DNA of 64,000 bases from Meghimatium bilineatum (taxonomy: Eukaryota; Mollusca; Gastropoda; Stylommatophora; Philomycidae), in contig CM067311.1 in the NCBI GenBank assembly GCA_034231615.1, forward strand, positions 16,673,199-16,737,198. Direction: 5' to 3'. The notes under the pieces were generated by a model. That model searched no databases, was not told the origin of the DNA, and worked only from the letters and a program-made list of their open reading frames with translations. Shown here one piece after another: positions 1 through 10,740 of this stretch; within the stretch, counting starts at the first letter, position 1, and each line of letters opens with the position of its first letter. The translations under genes were made by a program, and so were the position numbers.

Positions 1-142
1 TACCGTAATGACACTGACAGATTATGGGTTTATGAATAGATGGTTCATTTGTCATGTCAGAGGTGTTAAGTCTAAGGCATATGGTTCTTGCATTCCATGT
101 ACCCAGTCTGAGTATTACTGATTGCTTGTTTTTTCTAGGTAC

Positions 143-790
143 TATTCATTCATTCATTCATTTTCCTTTTGCGCTGAAGTTAGCGCATAGGGCAGAGGTC
201 AGATCTCTCCAATTCTGTGTGTTCAAAGCTATTCTGTGCAGTTCTTGAATAGTATGAATATTGGTTGTTTTACTTTCTCTAAGAATTGTTCTTCTGAGTG
301 TTTCTTTTGGTCTACCCCTTGCTCTTTTGCCTGTATGTATCCATTCAAGCGATTGGTGGTGTATTCTGTTGGTGTCTGCGCGTAGGACATGCCCGATGTA
401 GGACCAACGGCGTTTTCTGATAACTTCTGTGATGAAATTTGATGTGTCTCTTCTCTGATTTTATCATTCAATTTGAATTCACGCCAATGGGTGTTAGTTA
501 TCTTACGAAGACCTTTGTTCTCGAAACTCAGTAATTTCTTTTCTGAAGATAAAGAGCTTTTCCAGCTCTCACATCCATATGATAGCACCAGAATAACGCA
601 GGAATTAAATAAGCGCACTTTCGTGCGTGTGCTGATTGACTTTGATTTCCAGATATTAGACAGTCTGTTAAATACACTTGACGCTAGGGCAATGCGAGTT
701 GTAATTTCTGTCATGACACCACCGTCGAGTTTTAATTATGAACTGACTTCTGTTACACAAATTGGTCTGGACTTTACGATGTTAGTTGAT
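143..790 (-). pseudogene. LINE C-terminal fragment with (TCAT)n tail
   Basis: Read on the minus strand, this encodes the region just after the reverse-transcriptase catalytic domain of a non-LTR retrotransposon. A D/E-I-xx-RI-A-A motif is followed by W-KSKSIS-x-R-TKVRLF and then by the LSYGCESW motif that marks this domain in many LINEs. About 160 residues are open from 714 to 229. The reading drifts out of frame towards the 3' end, where a LINE-like terminal peptide (WRDLTSALCANFSAKG) lies in another frame. The element ends in a short TCAT repeat (ATGA on the coding strand), a typical LINE tail. The endonuclease and catalytic YADD region are missing, so this is a dead, 5'-truncated copy. Confidence 0.75.
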
Positions 791-1640
791 TAATCCAACG
801 ATCGACGGAATGACCTCACTACACCTAGATTAGGTACTATATAGTACCTAGATTACTATACATTATTAAAATCAGTTTTCCAATGTTTCATCTATTTCAA
901 TGTGTCCAATGAGGCAGGCAGAAATAATGGGCAACACCTAATAACAGTGCAGATTATGCCAGGTGTTAGCTGACCAGTACAACTAAATTGCTGCTCTCAC
1001 TGAAATGAGTGACTTTTAGTGAACTTCCACCTTCACCGAGCCTATATCAAGTCCAGCCGCCGAAAAATAAAATGGCGGCTAACGCCGTTGGCGACATACC
1101 CCATCCAATGAGATATCGTTATAATAGACGCCCCACAGCCTGATTGGTTACTCGGGAACATGCGCTATTGAAGCCGGTTCATTCCTACGTCCGACATGAT
1201 CGTTGTAACAATGGCTAGACAGAAGATACAAATTTTATAGCAATTAATCTGACCACATCGGCACACCGGTACGATGCCATGATGGTCGACCGATTTTATA
1301 GACCTTTCTTTCATCGTATTTTGAATAAAATAACATTTAATCGTGGCTTGAATCATGAATTATTGAGTTATTTAGTTTCACAGCAGTGAATATACAGAAT
1401 GCCGCGTTGGTTTGGAGACTTGTAGACGTTTGATATCGGATATGTGGAAGTAGCACAAAAAATGGGTCTAGACCTAATCTCAAAGAACGATTTTACCGCA
1501 AATCTACATGTTTTATACAGTTCTCCCGGCTATATTTTGATAATTTTGCAGTGAAAGAACATAGATACAACAGATTTGTGTGATTTAGTTTACAGTGTTG
1601 CCAAGGAATTCGATAACTAAGGTAAGTTATTTTTTTATTT
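791..1640. other. unassigned stretch with GC-richer patch and donor-like site
   Basis: No ORF or repeat is recognised. Around 1030-1200 the sequence is richer in CpG than its surroundings. At 1617-1627 there is a strong splice-donor-like string (CTAAGGTAAGTTAT) followed by a T-rich tract. Together these could mark a 5' untranslated exon of a host gene leaving the window to the right, but no coding exon was found to support that. Confidence 0.2.
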
Positions 1641-1959
1641 ATTTTTTCCCTCTTTATTTGTTATAAAATATGTTTTTTGTGAAAAACGTCTTTACCACTT
1701 TCTCATACGTCTGGTATCACACACACACGTACATAAATTACACCAATATATGCATAATTCAATTCTTTATTTATATGTGCAAATATTATTTAAATATCTC
1801 TAACTACCAAAAAATTATCACATTTTAAAAACAGTCACCATCAAAAACGCAAATTTTCAAAAAAGAATCCGGTGGCAGGGAGACGTTTCGTATTTTTTAA
1901 TCTGGCTTGCTAAAGGTTTTAAGAGAATTTGAAACTTGTAAACTGTCCCTTTCCGTGTT

Positions 1960-2166
1960 GTGTACATGAAGAGGCGTTCTTCAAGGTATGGTGGAGGTTG
2001 AAAGAAGACTAGGAGGCCAGAAGAAGACATGGCTAGATAATATCAATGACTGGACAGGGTGTGAAGTTTCAAAACTCATCAGGATGGTAGAGGATAGAGA
2101 TGTGTGAAAATCTTTCTGTACCAAATTTAACAATGTGACACTCCTACGACCCTGACGGATATCAAT
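1960..2166 (+). pseudogene. LINE 3'-terminal coding fragment
   Basis: The plus strand reads QKKTWLDNINDWTG, then VSKLIRMVEDRDV, a stop in place of the usual tryptophan, and FNNVTLLRP before the terminal stop. This is the usual C-terminal signature of one large LINE group (KKTW.DNIKDWTG...R.AEDR..W). Only the last 65 or so codons remain. The terminal codons flow straight into the 32-bp tandem array that follows, so the array is an amplification of this LINE's own 3' end. Confidence 0.75.
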
Positions 2167-2288
2167 GTGACACTCCTACGACCCTGACGGATATCAATGT
2201 GACACTCCTACGACCCTGGCGGATATCAATGAGACACTCCTACGACCCTGGCGGATATCAATGTGACACTCCTACCACCCTGACGGAC
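2131..2288 (+). repeat. 32-bp minisatellite, five copies, from a LINE 3' end
   Basis: Five near-identical 32-bp units (CAATGTGACACTCCTACGAC plus CCTGACGGATAT) run head to tail. Unit one overlaps the last codons and stop of the LINE fragment to its left. The final unit ends in CTGACGGACTATGGG. The first bases of the window (1-30) carry a related but diverged ending. Confidence 0.9.
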
Positions 2289-2571
2289 TATGGGTTTTAT
2301 TACTATATCAGTATCTTTTGCCCACCTCATCTTCTCCTACCGCTGCCATTTAACTATGATCAAATTTTATGACACGACTAATGCATGCAATGACATCGCC
2401 AGTACAATGTGAACGATTGGTTTTCATCCAATCATATCGCCCGTACAACGTGAACGATTGGCTTTCAAACCACAAGCTAATTCAACCAAGTTGGGTTTGT
2501 GAAGTGAACCAAAAAATCCCTCTACCACCGAGCCAACATATGGAGAAAATGTGTGTTTTCAAACAGTGTTC

Positions 2572-2736
2572 CTTTCGAAGACGGATGTGTTGGGCCATTG
2601 GCGCAAATAAAACGGCGACACAACGCATTTCCAATCTCTGGACTACATCCTGCTGGAATTATAGTAGGACCATTGTCCTGTTACAAGAGATATCCAGGGT
2701 GAGATTGAGAATTGAAAGCTGAAGAAGAAGAAGAAG
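2572..2736 (+). mobile_element. short SINE (family S1), full length with target-site duplication
   Basis: A 165-bp element begins near CTTTCGAAGACGGATGTG and ends in a (GAA)n tail. It is bracketed by the perfect 11-bp direct repeat AAACAGTGTTC at 2561-2571 and 2737-2747, as expected for LINE-driven insertion. Internal landmarks shared with other copies are GGCGCAAATAAAACGGCGAC, CTCTGGACTACATCCTGCTG and the end GAGAATTGAAAGCTGAAGAA. No clear A or B box was found. Other copies lie near 30.5, 32.5, 37.4, 38.4 and 52.7 kb. Confidence 0.85.
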
Positions 2737-3210
2737 AAACAGTGTTCAGAACAGAATAGACTTCTGGAGATAGTGCCCACTGCAAACGTTTGATATTCAA
2801 CACTGAAACAAAAATTTTTTACTTCCAAGGCAGGAAGTCTCCATCTCGTGATGTTTTTGGCAGTTGGTGAAAACTGTGACTTTATTGGCACTTCATAGAA
2901 CTAAAAGGTTTAGCTTGATGTGCAATTTTAAATTTAGCTAGCTGACAAAATTAGGTTTGCCTTTTCTGCTCTAGATGTAAAACTGGTTACCAAATAATGT
3001 AGCAAATGTTTGTAGTGCTTAGATGGCAGGAGTAAGTTCAGCCTACAACTTACAGCTGTATATGTCCATGTGACAAGACTAAAAAACCTTGGCGGAGATA
3101 TCCACAGAACTGTAAGTCAATAAATCTTCCATTCTTACAGTGAGTTCTAAATATGACAGGTCTGAAAAAATCTTGGTGGAGACACAGAACTGTTAAGTCA
3201 ATAAATCTAA

Positions 3211-3803
3211 ATTAACATTTTCATTTTCTTGTTTTGTGTCTTACTAACTCTAACCTTGTGAAGTAATCATATATGATCAATGTACTTATATATTCATATT
3301 CTGTATCCATTCCTCTTTCCAATGATATATTACACGTGCACTATTTATCAATATTAGTATGTCAAGTGATACAATGGAAAACACATGTAGGGAAATATTT
3401 CTACCCCTGTAATATTTTCATATTTTTATTGCTTCTGGTGTCAATCATAAAAATGTACATAACTTTAACATTTATTGATAGAAATTCATAAAATAAAATG
3501 GATAATGAAGAGAATTGAATATACTTGTGTAAACATTCTTGAAAAATTGATATCATAAATGACAAGTATGGATACATTTGGGTAAGTCACAATATTTATA
3601 CTAATGAATTAACATTTTCATTTTCTTGTTTTGTGTTTTACTAACTCTAACCTTGTGAAGTAATCATATATTATCAATGTACTTATATATTCATATTCTG
3701 TATCAATTCCCCTTTCTAATTATATATTACACATACACTATTTATCAATATTAGTATGTCAAGTGATACAATGAAAACACATGTAAGGAAATTGTTCTAC
3801 TCA
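3211..3803 (+). repeat. direct repeat of about 195 bp, 396 bp apart
   Basis: The segment 3211-3402 recurs at 3607-3803 in the same orientation with scattered substitutions. Both start ATTAACATTTTCATTTTCTT and end with a CAAGTGATACAATG...ACATGT stretch. A smaller diverged pair (GTCAATAAATC) lies just upstream at about 3110 and 3200. Nothing coding is seen in either copy. Confidence 0.75.
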
Positions 3804-4109
3804 TGAAAATTAATTTGGTCCAAACCTAAAAATAATCAAGTCCTGAAAGAGTTAAGAGAGCACTAAGTTGCTCGCGAGCACTGAGTTAAGAACGCCTGCA
3901 ATATTTCATCTACACATCAGCGTAAAAAGTAATGTTTCAGCCAGCACCTGGAAAAAATCCATCTAGAACGCTGAATGAAGCAGAGCAATATTGAGCTCTA
4001 CAGTAAAAAAAAAAAGGCTAGTAATCTTGCGAAGAAATGAGAAATGCTGGTGCTTACCAGCGGAGACTAGCTAAAACGACACGGCAGATCAAACACCATC
4101 TAAAGAGAT

Positions 4110-4625
4110 CATACCATGCCCGGCTTGTCCAAGGAACTTTGTGAGCAGAATAGGACTTATTAGCCATCTACTCCATCGAGGTCAGCACCTTGAAGTGGTG
4201 ATGCGGCTTTGTTCAGCAATCAAGGGCTGCAAACTAAGACTGGTCAGGCAATCACACACGATCAGGACCTTAGTCTTGCCCAAGTAAACAGTGTGTTGTA
4301 GACGGAGGCAACCAGCCAAAAGGAACACAATTAATAAGGATGCCACGTACAAAACACAATGGGAACATGACTATATCCAATAATATTTGTGGTGCCTATC
4401 CTGTGGCAAACGTTCAGACAGGGATAGTGCCCGGCCCAATAACTCGAAAGGGCCCAACCCCAATTACTGGATGTCCTTCTCAATTACCCCGAGGAGAAAG
4501 GAGGCAGGGGAATAGAGCTACTGGCCAACGATCAATAAAAATAATGCACTGGAATACTGAGAGTGTCAACAGCAAAAGAGATGGATACAGTAAAAAAATT
4601 GAAGCTTGAAAATATCCTATATGAA
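4110..4625 (+). pseudogene. LINE 5' coding fragment: zinc-finger-like motif and endonuclease start
   Basis: Around 4115-4180 one frame reads CPACPRNFVSRIGLISHL followed by a histidine, a C2H2-like finger of the kind found in some LINE proteins. At 4536-4625 another frame reads IKIMHWNTESVNSKRDGYSK, which matches the usual beginning of a LINE apurinic endonuclease domain (I.HWN..G...K). A stop at 4607 and loss of similarity after about 4660 end it. No catalytic endonuclease residues downstream are visible. This is the only 5' LINE end noticed in the window; nearly all others are 3' fragments. Confidence 0.55.
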
Positions 4626-4649
4626 GAATCAGTTAATGTATTCTGTATT

Positions 4650-5240
4650 TTTTATTATATCGCTAGATCGGTATTTTAAGTTACGACTTTTTAAGTTTCC
4701 GAGATAGTGCAATAGCATATGAAATTAAAAAGTTGGTATGTTGTCACGTGATTTGTCCACTGATTCTTGTATTGAACCATTATGTTTTATAGTAAACACC
4801 GTAAACTCATCTTTTTCTGTAGAAAAAAAGCATTGATTATGATTTTACATGAAAAGGAAAGTCAACTCCACCTTAATACTTCTTTAGTACAACATATATG
4901 AAGACAAACAGTTTTTGTATTATTTGTCCCATATCGCTACTGACAACATAAGGGTGAAACACATGGCGTTCTTACCAAACGACGTGTATTAACTTGTTGA
5001 TTCCCCTGAGTTACTTCAGCTTTCGCTACAGACGCACAAACCGCACCAATTATTCTATGTGTAATGCACTGAGAGCCTATGACAGTGCTGTGTGCGCAGA
5101 TAGATTCATTGGCAGCAGAAGTTGTGTATTTTTAATCTCCGAGTCACAAAAGCTGTATGAAATTATGCATACCATTAAAAAGTTGGAATGTGGACACGTG
5201 ATGTTGCCATTGATTCCCGTAATGAAACGAAAATTGTTTC
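4650..5240 (+). repeat. diverged direct repeat pair in noncoding DNA
   Basis: A segment at about 4690-4790 (ATTAAAAAGTTGGTATGTTG, CACGTGAT, TTGATTC-like, TGAAACC) recurs with changes at about 5160-5235 (ATTAAAAAGTTGGAATGTGG, CACGTGAT, TGATTCCCGTAATGAAAC). The 104-residue frame across the second copy has no recognisable motif, and I do not call it a gene. Confidence 0.45.
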
Positions 5241-5364
5241 AAAAGGATCCATTTATTTGGTTGAGGTGGCTAAATGAAATGAACACAAAAATATTTAGCT
5301 TTGCTTGAAGGTTTTAAGATCAAGTATGAAAATATGCAATCAATACCAAGCAATTTAAAAAAGG

Positions 5365-5711
5365 TGTAACACATGATACTTATAATTAGCACCAAGTAAT
5401 TAATATCTCCAAGTGCTGAACCATAAGGCACATAGGTGAGACTGGTAGGAAACTTGCTGACCGACACAGCATAAAACATAATTCGGTTTATTCTGTTTCC
5501 GCCCACTTCAATGGTACATGTCATCACGGCGCCCAGGATATTCAGGCGACGGCAATTAAGACGTGCTTCTCTGACTACCTGACTGATCTCCCATATATAC
5601 ATATATATATGAATTTCGCACTCGTAAACTTTAGGAATCAATTAGCGTCAGTCATTTACAGTACTATCTTGCTGGTTGTTCCTTCATTTCTCTGTTTGTC
5701 TCGTTTTCACA
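5365..5711 (+). mobile_element. LTR-like repeat, copy 1
   Basis: This block starts TGTAACACATG and ends TCGTTTTCACA, so it has the TG...CA ends of a long terminal repeat. Its right half is homologous to 32221-32542: both share GGTGAGACTGG, a region resembling GACATTCA-GCGACG-CAATTAAG, ATATATAT-rich DNA before TTCGCACTC/TTGGCACTC, and a terminal GCGTCAGTC...TTTCTCTGTTTGT. No target duplication or second LTR was found. An old solo LTR is the best guess; another interspersed repeat is possible. Confidence 0.4.
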
Positions 5712-5859
5712 TTTATTTGGGTGCGTTTTTGTATATTCCCTAATTTTGTTTTTTGTACATATCCTGTTCGTGTCATCTCTGAACTAATTTCTGTCCTTGC
5801 GGCCTTGTACCTCCTCATCTCGCTAGATATGTGAACGCCATCTATAACACTCTCAACTA

Positions 5860-6490
5860 TGGTTAGCTATAACGGACCTCCAACATGTTATATTTCTCTC
5901 TTTAGTGGTGCACTCTGCTAGACTGTAACCTATCCATCTCGTGATATTTCTCTTCCTCCTACCCCCCCCCCCCCGCCCTTTATCTGTATATCTAGCTTGC
6001 CTCTCCTCAAATTTACCCTCATCTAAGGTCTTCATTAAGGTGTCATATTTTATTTGTGTAATTTAAAAAAAATATAGTTGTTTCTTTCAAACGAAAGAAA
6101 AAACAAACGATGTTCTTCTATATATCCACATCATACAGACATCAATCATATCCTCTAGTTGTTTGTCCATGTTTCTGAGCTATACATTAATATAGAATAG
6201 ATGTATCATTTTATATTCCTCATTTTTTAGTTTTTTTATGTGTTTTAATGTCAATATCTTCCTCATGTCATTGAAAGTACTTTTTTAGTCGTTTCTCTTT
6301 TTCACATCTGGTTCACATCAAACATAATTTGTGATAATGTGTCCGAGATATTGCTAATGATAAACTTGTTGTAGCATATCTTCATGTATTTTATGCTTAG
6401 CACTTGTTATTCTGTGACTTTGCTAATTATCATGGTTATTTTTTTTTATGTGTACATCTAGTGCATATTATTTACGTGAAAATGTGTACC
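5860..6490 (-). pseudogene. LINE family A C-terminal fragment
   Basis: Collinear on the minus strand with the better copy at 23380-24060. Reading from 6490 leftwards one meets a QYLGHIITN motif, a TFNDMRKILT segment, MWIYRRTSF and finally ITRWIGYSLAECTTKE. Several frameshifts, a poly-C tract (about 5960-5973) and an AAAGAAAAAACAAAC stretch interrupt it. Long dead. Confidence 0.7.
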
Positions 6491-6499
6491 ATATGATAA

Positions 6500-7645
6500 T
6501 TCGAATGGCCATCATCATCAGGTAGCACATGCTGAACAGGATGTAGTAGTCATCACAGCCTTTCGAAACTTTCATCGATCTTGACTCAGTTTTCTTACTT
6601 CTGTTACTGTCATATTCAGGTTGTCTTTGATGTCTTGCGTCTGTCTTCTTCTTGATCTGTCACTTGTTTTTCTCTCTGGCATCATCCCCCCCCCCCAATT
6701 ATGGTCTTCTCTAGGCTGTCATGACGTTTGATAGTGGCCACTATAGTGTAGTTTTCTGGAAAGAACCATGTTGTGTAGCCAGTTTTTTTTTACATTCATT
6801 TCTGTCAGGGTAGCCACATTGATGATCTTTTTGGTCCATGGTATTCTGAGAATTTTTCTGTCACCTTTTGTTTAAAATGCTGCTATTTTATTTTTCACTT
6901 TGGTGGTGATTGCTCATGATTCACACCCACATATTGCCGCTGGGAGTATGTAGACTCTTATGAATGTTGTTTTTCAGCAGCTCAATCATATGTTTTTCAT
7001 TTGTATCAGCTTGTTTTAGCCAACCTCCTTCTGACTTTGTGTCTGAATTTGTATCTATATACTATGTGTGGTGTGGTGATGTGTGTGTGTGTTGGTATGA
7101 GTGTCCCTTGAGCACGTAGTTTATTAAAAATGACGATGTGTTTCACCCTTATGTTGTCAGGATCGAAATGGACAAAGAAAAGACATATATAAGTATTCAT
7201 ATATTTGTCACAATGTTATGACAATCACAGTTATTATTGATATGAAAACCAAGGTATTCAAAACTGGTGACTATTTCTAATTCGCTGTTGTTGATACTGA
7301 TTGAGAACTTCCTTGTGGTTTTGTCGCTTGTCATAATCTTGGTCTTGTTTCCATTCAGAAATAGGTTTTGTTTTCACTATGTTCTTTAATGGAGTTTATG
7401 AAGTGTTCGTGGCCTGCTCGACAGTGTGCCAGTAATATTGTATAATCAGCATATCTTAGTTATGGCATCTCGCGACTTCCAATGTTGAGTGGGTCGAAGT
7501 TATTTATCCGTTGGTCATTTCTCACATTCCTCATTATGTTCTCTACATAAATATTGAAGAGATATGGTGATAGGACACATCCTTTTTCCACGCTGAACCA
7601 ATCAGATGTTTCCCTATTTACTCTCACGGCTGCTTGCTGGTATAA
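6500..7645 (-). pseudogene. LINE reverse-transcriptase remnant
   Basis: On the minus strand, 7640-7460 encodes WFSVEKGCVLSPYLFNIYVE, the core reverse-transcriptase motif (GC.LSP.LFN.Y.E), followed by ENIMRNVRND. It continues to a decayed catalytic box near 7440 (RYADYTILLAHC, with tyrosine where the second aspartate of YADD should be). A FEYLGFHINNN motif follows near 7260. The 3' half is badly frameshifted and ends at a (GAT)n-like tail at about 6512-6520. The altered catalytic residue and multiple stops make it inactive. Confidence 0.75.
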
Positions 7646-7734
7646 TGGTATAATATAATGTTTTTAAAGTATTCATACTAAAACAATATACAATAGGTTA
7701 ATTAAAAGTTTACAAAAGAGTGTAAAAATGTAGA

Positions 7735-7790
7735 ACTAATCGACGTTTCTGGAAACATGTCTTCATAAAGATAGGGACACGCGAAAATCT
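7735..7790 (-). other. GAAACGTCGA motif, possible hammerhead-like remnant
   Basis: On the minus strand the string CTTTATGAAGACATG is followed by AGAAACGTCGATT. It resembles the motifs at 33031 and 36335 and the conserved core (CTGATGA ... GAAAC) of hammerhead ribozymes known from Penelope-like element terminal repeats. The core here is mutated. Inference from motif only. Confidence 0.25.
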
Positions 7791-7962
7791 TGAAGGAAAA
7801 ATAAGGCAAGGACTAACTGGATATATGTAGTCTACATGATTTCATGAAGTCTTCATTATAGAGAAGTACCTATATTTTAGATGTTTTGGTCGAAGCGATG
7901 ATTCATTCTTTCTTGTTTTTCTTCTTTATGAAAAATGTTATTTACTATATTTTATATTTTTC

Positions 7963-7963
<1 letters not shown>

Positions 7964-8001
<38 letters not shown>
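7964..8001. repeat. (AT)n microsatellite
   Basis: A run of about 18 AT dinucleotides. It lies 136 bp to the left of the point where the large duplicated block becomes recognisable. Confidence 0.95.
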
Positions 8002-8003
<2 letters not shown>

Positions 8004-9189
8004 ATGGTGCACAATTTACTAACATCTCACGTTTATTCAATTTCTGATAATTCGTATTTAGCAGTATCGAATATTAAAAATATATAATTCTGTTGAATAT
8101 ATGTTTTGGTCAATTATTCTTATTTTGACATTTAAAAAATTCAAATTGGAATTCAATGTTTCATACATCATCAAATTTCGTCCAGTCTGGCCAGTAATTC
8201 TAGAATTTAATATTGATATCTCCTGTGTTTGTTACTATCCATTATTTCGTTTTCTATATTTTAATATTTAATCAATATTAAATAATTCTGTTACTGACTA
8301 GGCCCACCAATTCATACGTATTTTTGTCAATGTCATCTAACAACACTGAGACATCAGCATATCGAATGTTCTCTTTTAATCTTCAATTGAGTTTTATTCC
8401 TGGCATGTAGTCAATTGATTTATAAAACGGTTCAGTTTATATTGACCAGGCATAGTTGGCAACACACAAACGTGATGAAAGCTGTATTTTTCGCTTTTGA
8501 TCAATACATGGTGAATAATTATTTATACATGTACTGTTGTTACTGGCTCATAGTATAGATTGTTCAATTAGCCGAATGTCTTTTCCGTGTCTTGTAAGTA
8601 TGTAATTAGCTGTTTGCGTTGAACGATTTCATGTACTCTATGAAAAACTTGTGCATAATACCTTTTTAGAATTTCTATAATTTTGTAAGCATTGTTATTT
8701 AGATCGACGTTATTGGTGTTTCTATAATAGTACACATTCCTTATTTTATTTTATTATATGCTCCGCCCATCTGTTTTATTTATTAGGAGTTACATTTATG
8801 CTTAACTGCTGTTTTTGTTTTTGCTTCGTACACTTGGGTATTTCTCTATTGTGATTTATTCACACTTCTTCAACACAGGGTTGCCAGATGGATGGAATTA
8901 TTTATAGCCAAATTGTTGGTATTACAAGAAATGACAACATTTCAAAATGATGTGTGAACTATTAGAAACATGTTGAATGTTAAAGAATGCTACCTTTCTA
9001 CAAACTTATCTCTCTCCAATTATCAACACTCGTGCATGTGATAATCAGAAATATATTACTAACTTAATTTTAGTAAATTTGATGATGACGAAGTTCATTC
9101 TTTGCAAGGGAAGTTGCCATTGCATTAAGAAGAGTCAAGTGTGGTTTGATTATTTGTTAGTCATCAGATGGCCGATGAGTCCAATTTAG

Positions 9190-9425
9190 TCTCTGAAAGA
9201 CATGTTAGTCTTTCGTTGCTACATGCTTTCCTGTGATGGAGTGCAGGGATGCTTTCTATGGTCTGTGGAAATAAAGGTCACTTTGTTATAGCAGACGACT
9301 CTACATGCACAGGAAGGATTTTGATTGTAATTCCGAAAGAAAAATTCCTGTCCCAACCTTGGATTGAACCCGGGACCTCAATGTGTGCATTAATTTAGTA
9401 GATCTTGAGATGAGGGAAATCAGTT
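9190..9425 (-). mobile_element. tRNA-like SINE remnant
   Basis: On the minus strand TCCCGGGTTCAATCCAAGG contains a good Pol III B box (GGTTCAATCC). The downstream sequence GGGACAGGAATTTTTCTTTC is typical of tRNA-derived SINE bodies. The A box upstream is degraded. The body runs through the segments read on the plus strand as ATAAAGGTCACTTTG and ATGTTAGTCTTTCGTTGC. The same element is present in the right copy at about 56800-57010. Confidence 0.5.
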
Positions 9426-9871
9426 TGATCTCTCTTTTTGTTTTTGTCTCCTTTGAATCACATATAGTGTCCTAACGTATTCAAAACTAATAATATCTGA
9501 TAGGATACGACTGGTCCAGGTTGTATGGTCAATGCTGTAGTTTCCCAAGAGTATGGGTCAATTAGCAGTGCTTGGTAGATGTCTTCAAGTAGTCTTTGAA
9601 ACGTTCATTCTGGCTTCTACTTGAACGCTTTTCGCTTACATGCACACCGTTTACCGTACAAGTCTTTTTGAAAAACGTTTGTGTGGCATACGGACGATTT
9701 AACTGGCACAACGAAGTTGTGATCTGAACAACAAGGTATAGATGCTTCCTATCTTATTATTATTATTATTATTTTTTCAAGAATTTTGATGTCTGAAATG
9801 TAATCCTGCCAAGTTACAACAAGAAGTTTTCTCAGGTGCTGCAGGTAAGAAAAATTAAGCTGCGTTGCATA

Positions 9872-10330
9872 TTAAGCCCAGGATTCTGCTGCATGTAATA
9901 ACGGAGGCAGAACAACTGTGCGATATATATTACGTTTGGTATCCAGACGAAAACCTCGCCGAATCCAGACATTCGCACAAAGACCACAAATTGCTACACT
10001 AGCGTGAATAATGCCAAGACCACAAATTGCTACACTAGCGTGAATAATGCCAAGACCACAAATTGCTACACTAGCGTGAATAATGCCAAGACCACAAATT
10101 GATACACTAGCGTGAATAATGCCAAGACCACAAATTGCTACACTAGCGTGAATAATGCCAAGACCACAAATTGCTACACTAGCGTGAATAATGCCAAGAC
10201 CACAAATTGCTACACTAGCGTGAATAATGCCAAGACCACAAATTGCTACACTAGCGTAAATAATGCCAAGACCACAAATTTCCACACTAGCGCGAATAAT
10301 GCGCAGAACGACAACCTCATCGGTTGTTGT
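9872..10330 (-). pseudogene. LINE fragment carrying an in-frame 36-bp array
   Basis: The minus strand encodes a LINE region C-terminal to the reverse transcriptase: RIIRASVEICGL, repeated variants of GIIHASVAICGL, then CANVWIRRGFRLDTKR and TVVLPPLLHAAESWA. The family pattern is RI..AS.AFG.L..NVW..RGI.L.TK...Y..VVL.TLLY..ETW, so the 12-residue unit is one motif of the LINE protein multiplied nine times without loss of frame. The equivalent in the right copy (57479-57790) has five units and a one-base deletion. Confidence 0.75.
9980..10303 (-). repeat. 36-bp minisatellite, nine copies
   Basis: The unit GAATAATGCCAAGACCACAA plus ATTGCTACACTAGCGT is repeated with few changes. It is exactly 12 codons of the LINE frame on the minus strand and is also open on the plus strand. 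There are no spacers, so this is not a CRISPR array. Confidence 0.95.
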
Positions 10331-10339
10331 CGTATTTGA

Positions 10340-10740
10340 CAAAGTGTTGCAGAGATGCACAAACTTATTTGTATTGTTGAGATTTTGAACATGAACGGTG
10401 ATGGGTGCTCGGCGTAGGGACTCCTGGAGCCTGTTGTTACCATTTCTTCCATCTTTTTTCATGTGTCCAAAAATTGTGGACTCTCTTTCTGCTACTAGTA
10501 AGCAGCTCTCTTTTGAATTAACCTCTTTTGAATTAACCTCTTTTGAATTAACCTCTTTTGAATTAACCTCTTTCAAGATTCATTAAGCTTTTTATATGCT
10601 CTTTGTATTCTTAGCATTCTTCTATTATACCAAATCTCTGCTGCTTCTGTATAATGTTTCATTATTCTGCTGATTTTCCATGATTCACTTCCATAAATCA
10701 GAATTGGTTCTACATAACTTCTAAGAAAAAAACATCATTC
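10340..10740 (-). pseudogene. second LINE C-terminal fragment with 15-bp array
   Basis: From 10740 leftwards the minus strand reads FLRSYVEPILIYGSESW, then AAEIWYNRRMLRI, then four copies of KEVNS, then ESTIFGHMKKD. This is the post-reverse-transcriptase order YGSE-W, W..RMLRI and the FFGH.MR-like motif. The KEVNS repeats correspond to a 15-bp array (10509-10571), where one would expect a single NEEVL-like motif. There is a frameshift near 10585. The copy at 57850-58250 has five 15-bp units, one lacking a base. Confidence 0.7.

Noticed and set aside
9980-10303. CRISPR-like look of regularly repeated 36-mers
   Set aside because: Units are contiguous with no spacers, the context is eukaryotic, and the unit is LINE coding sequence.
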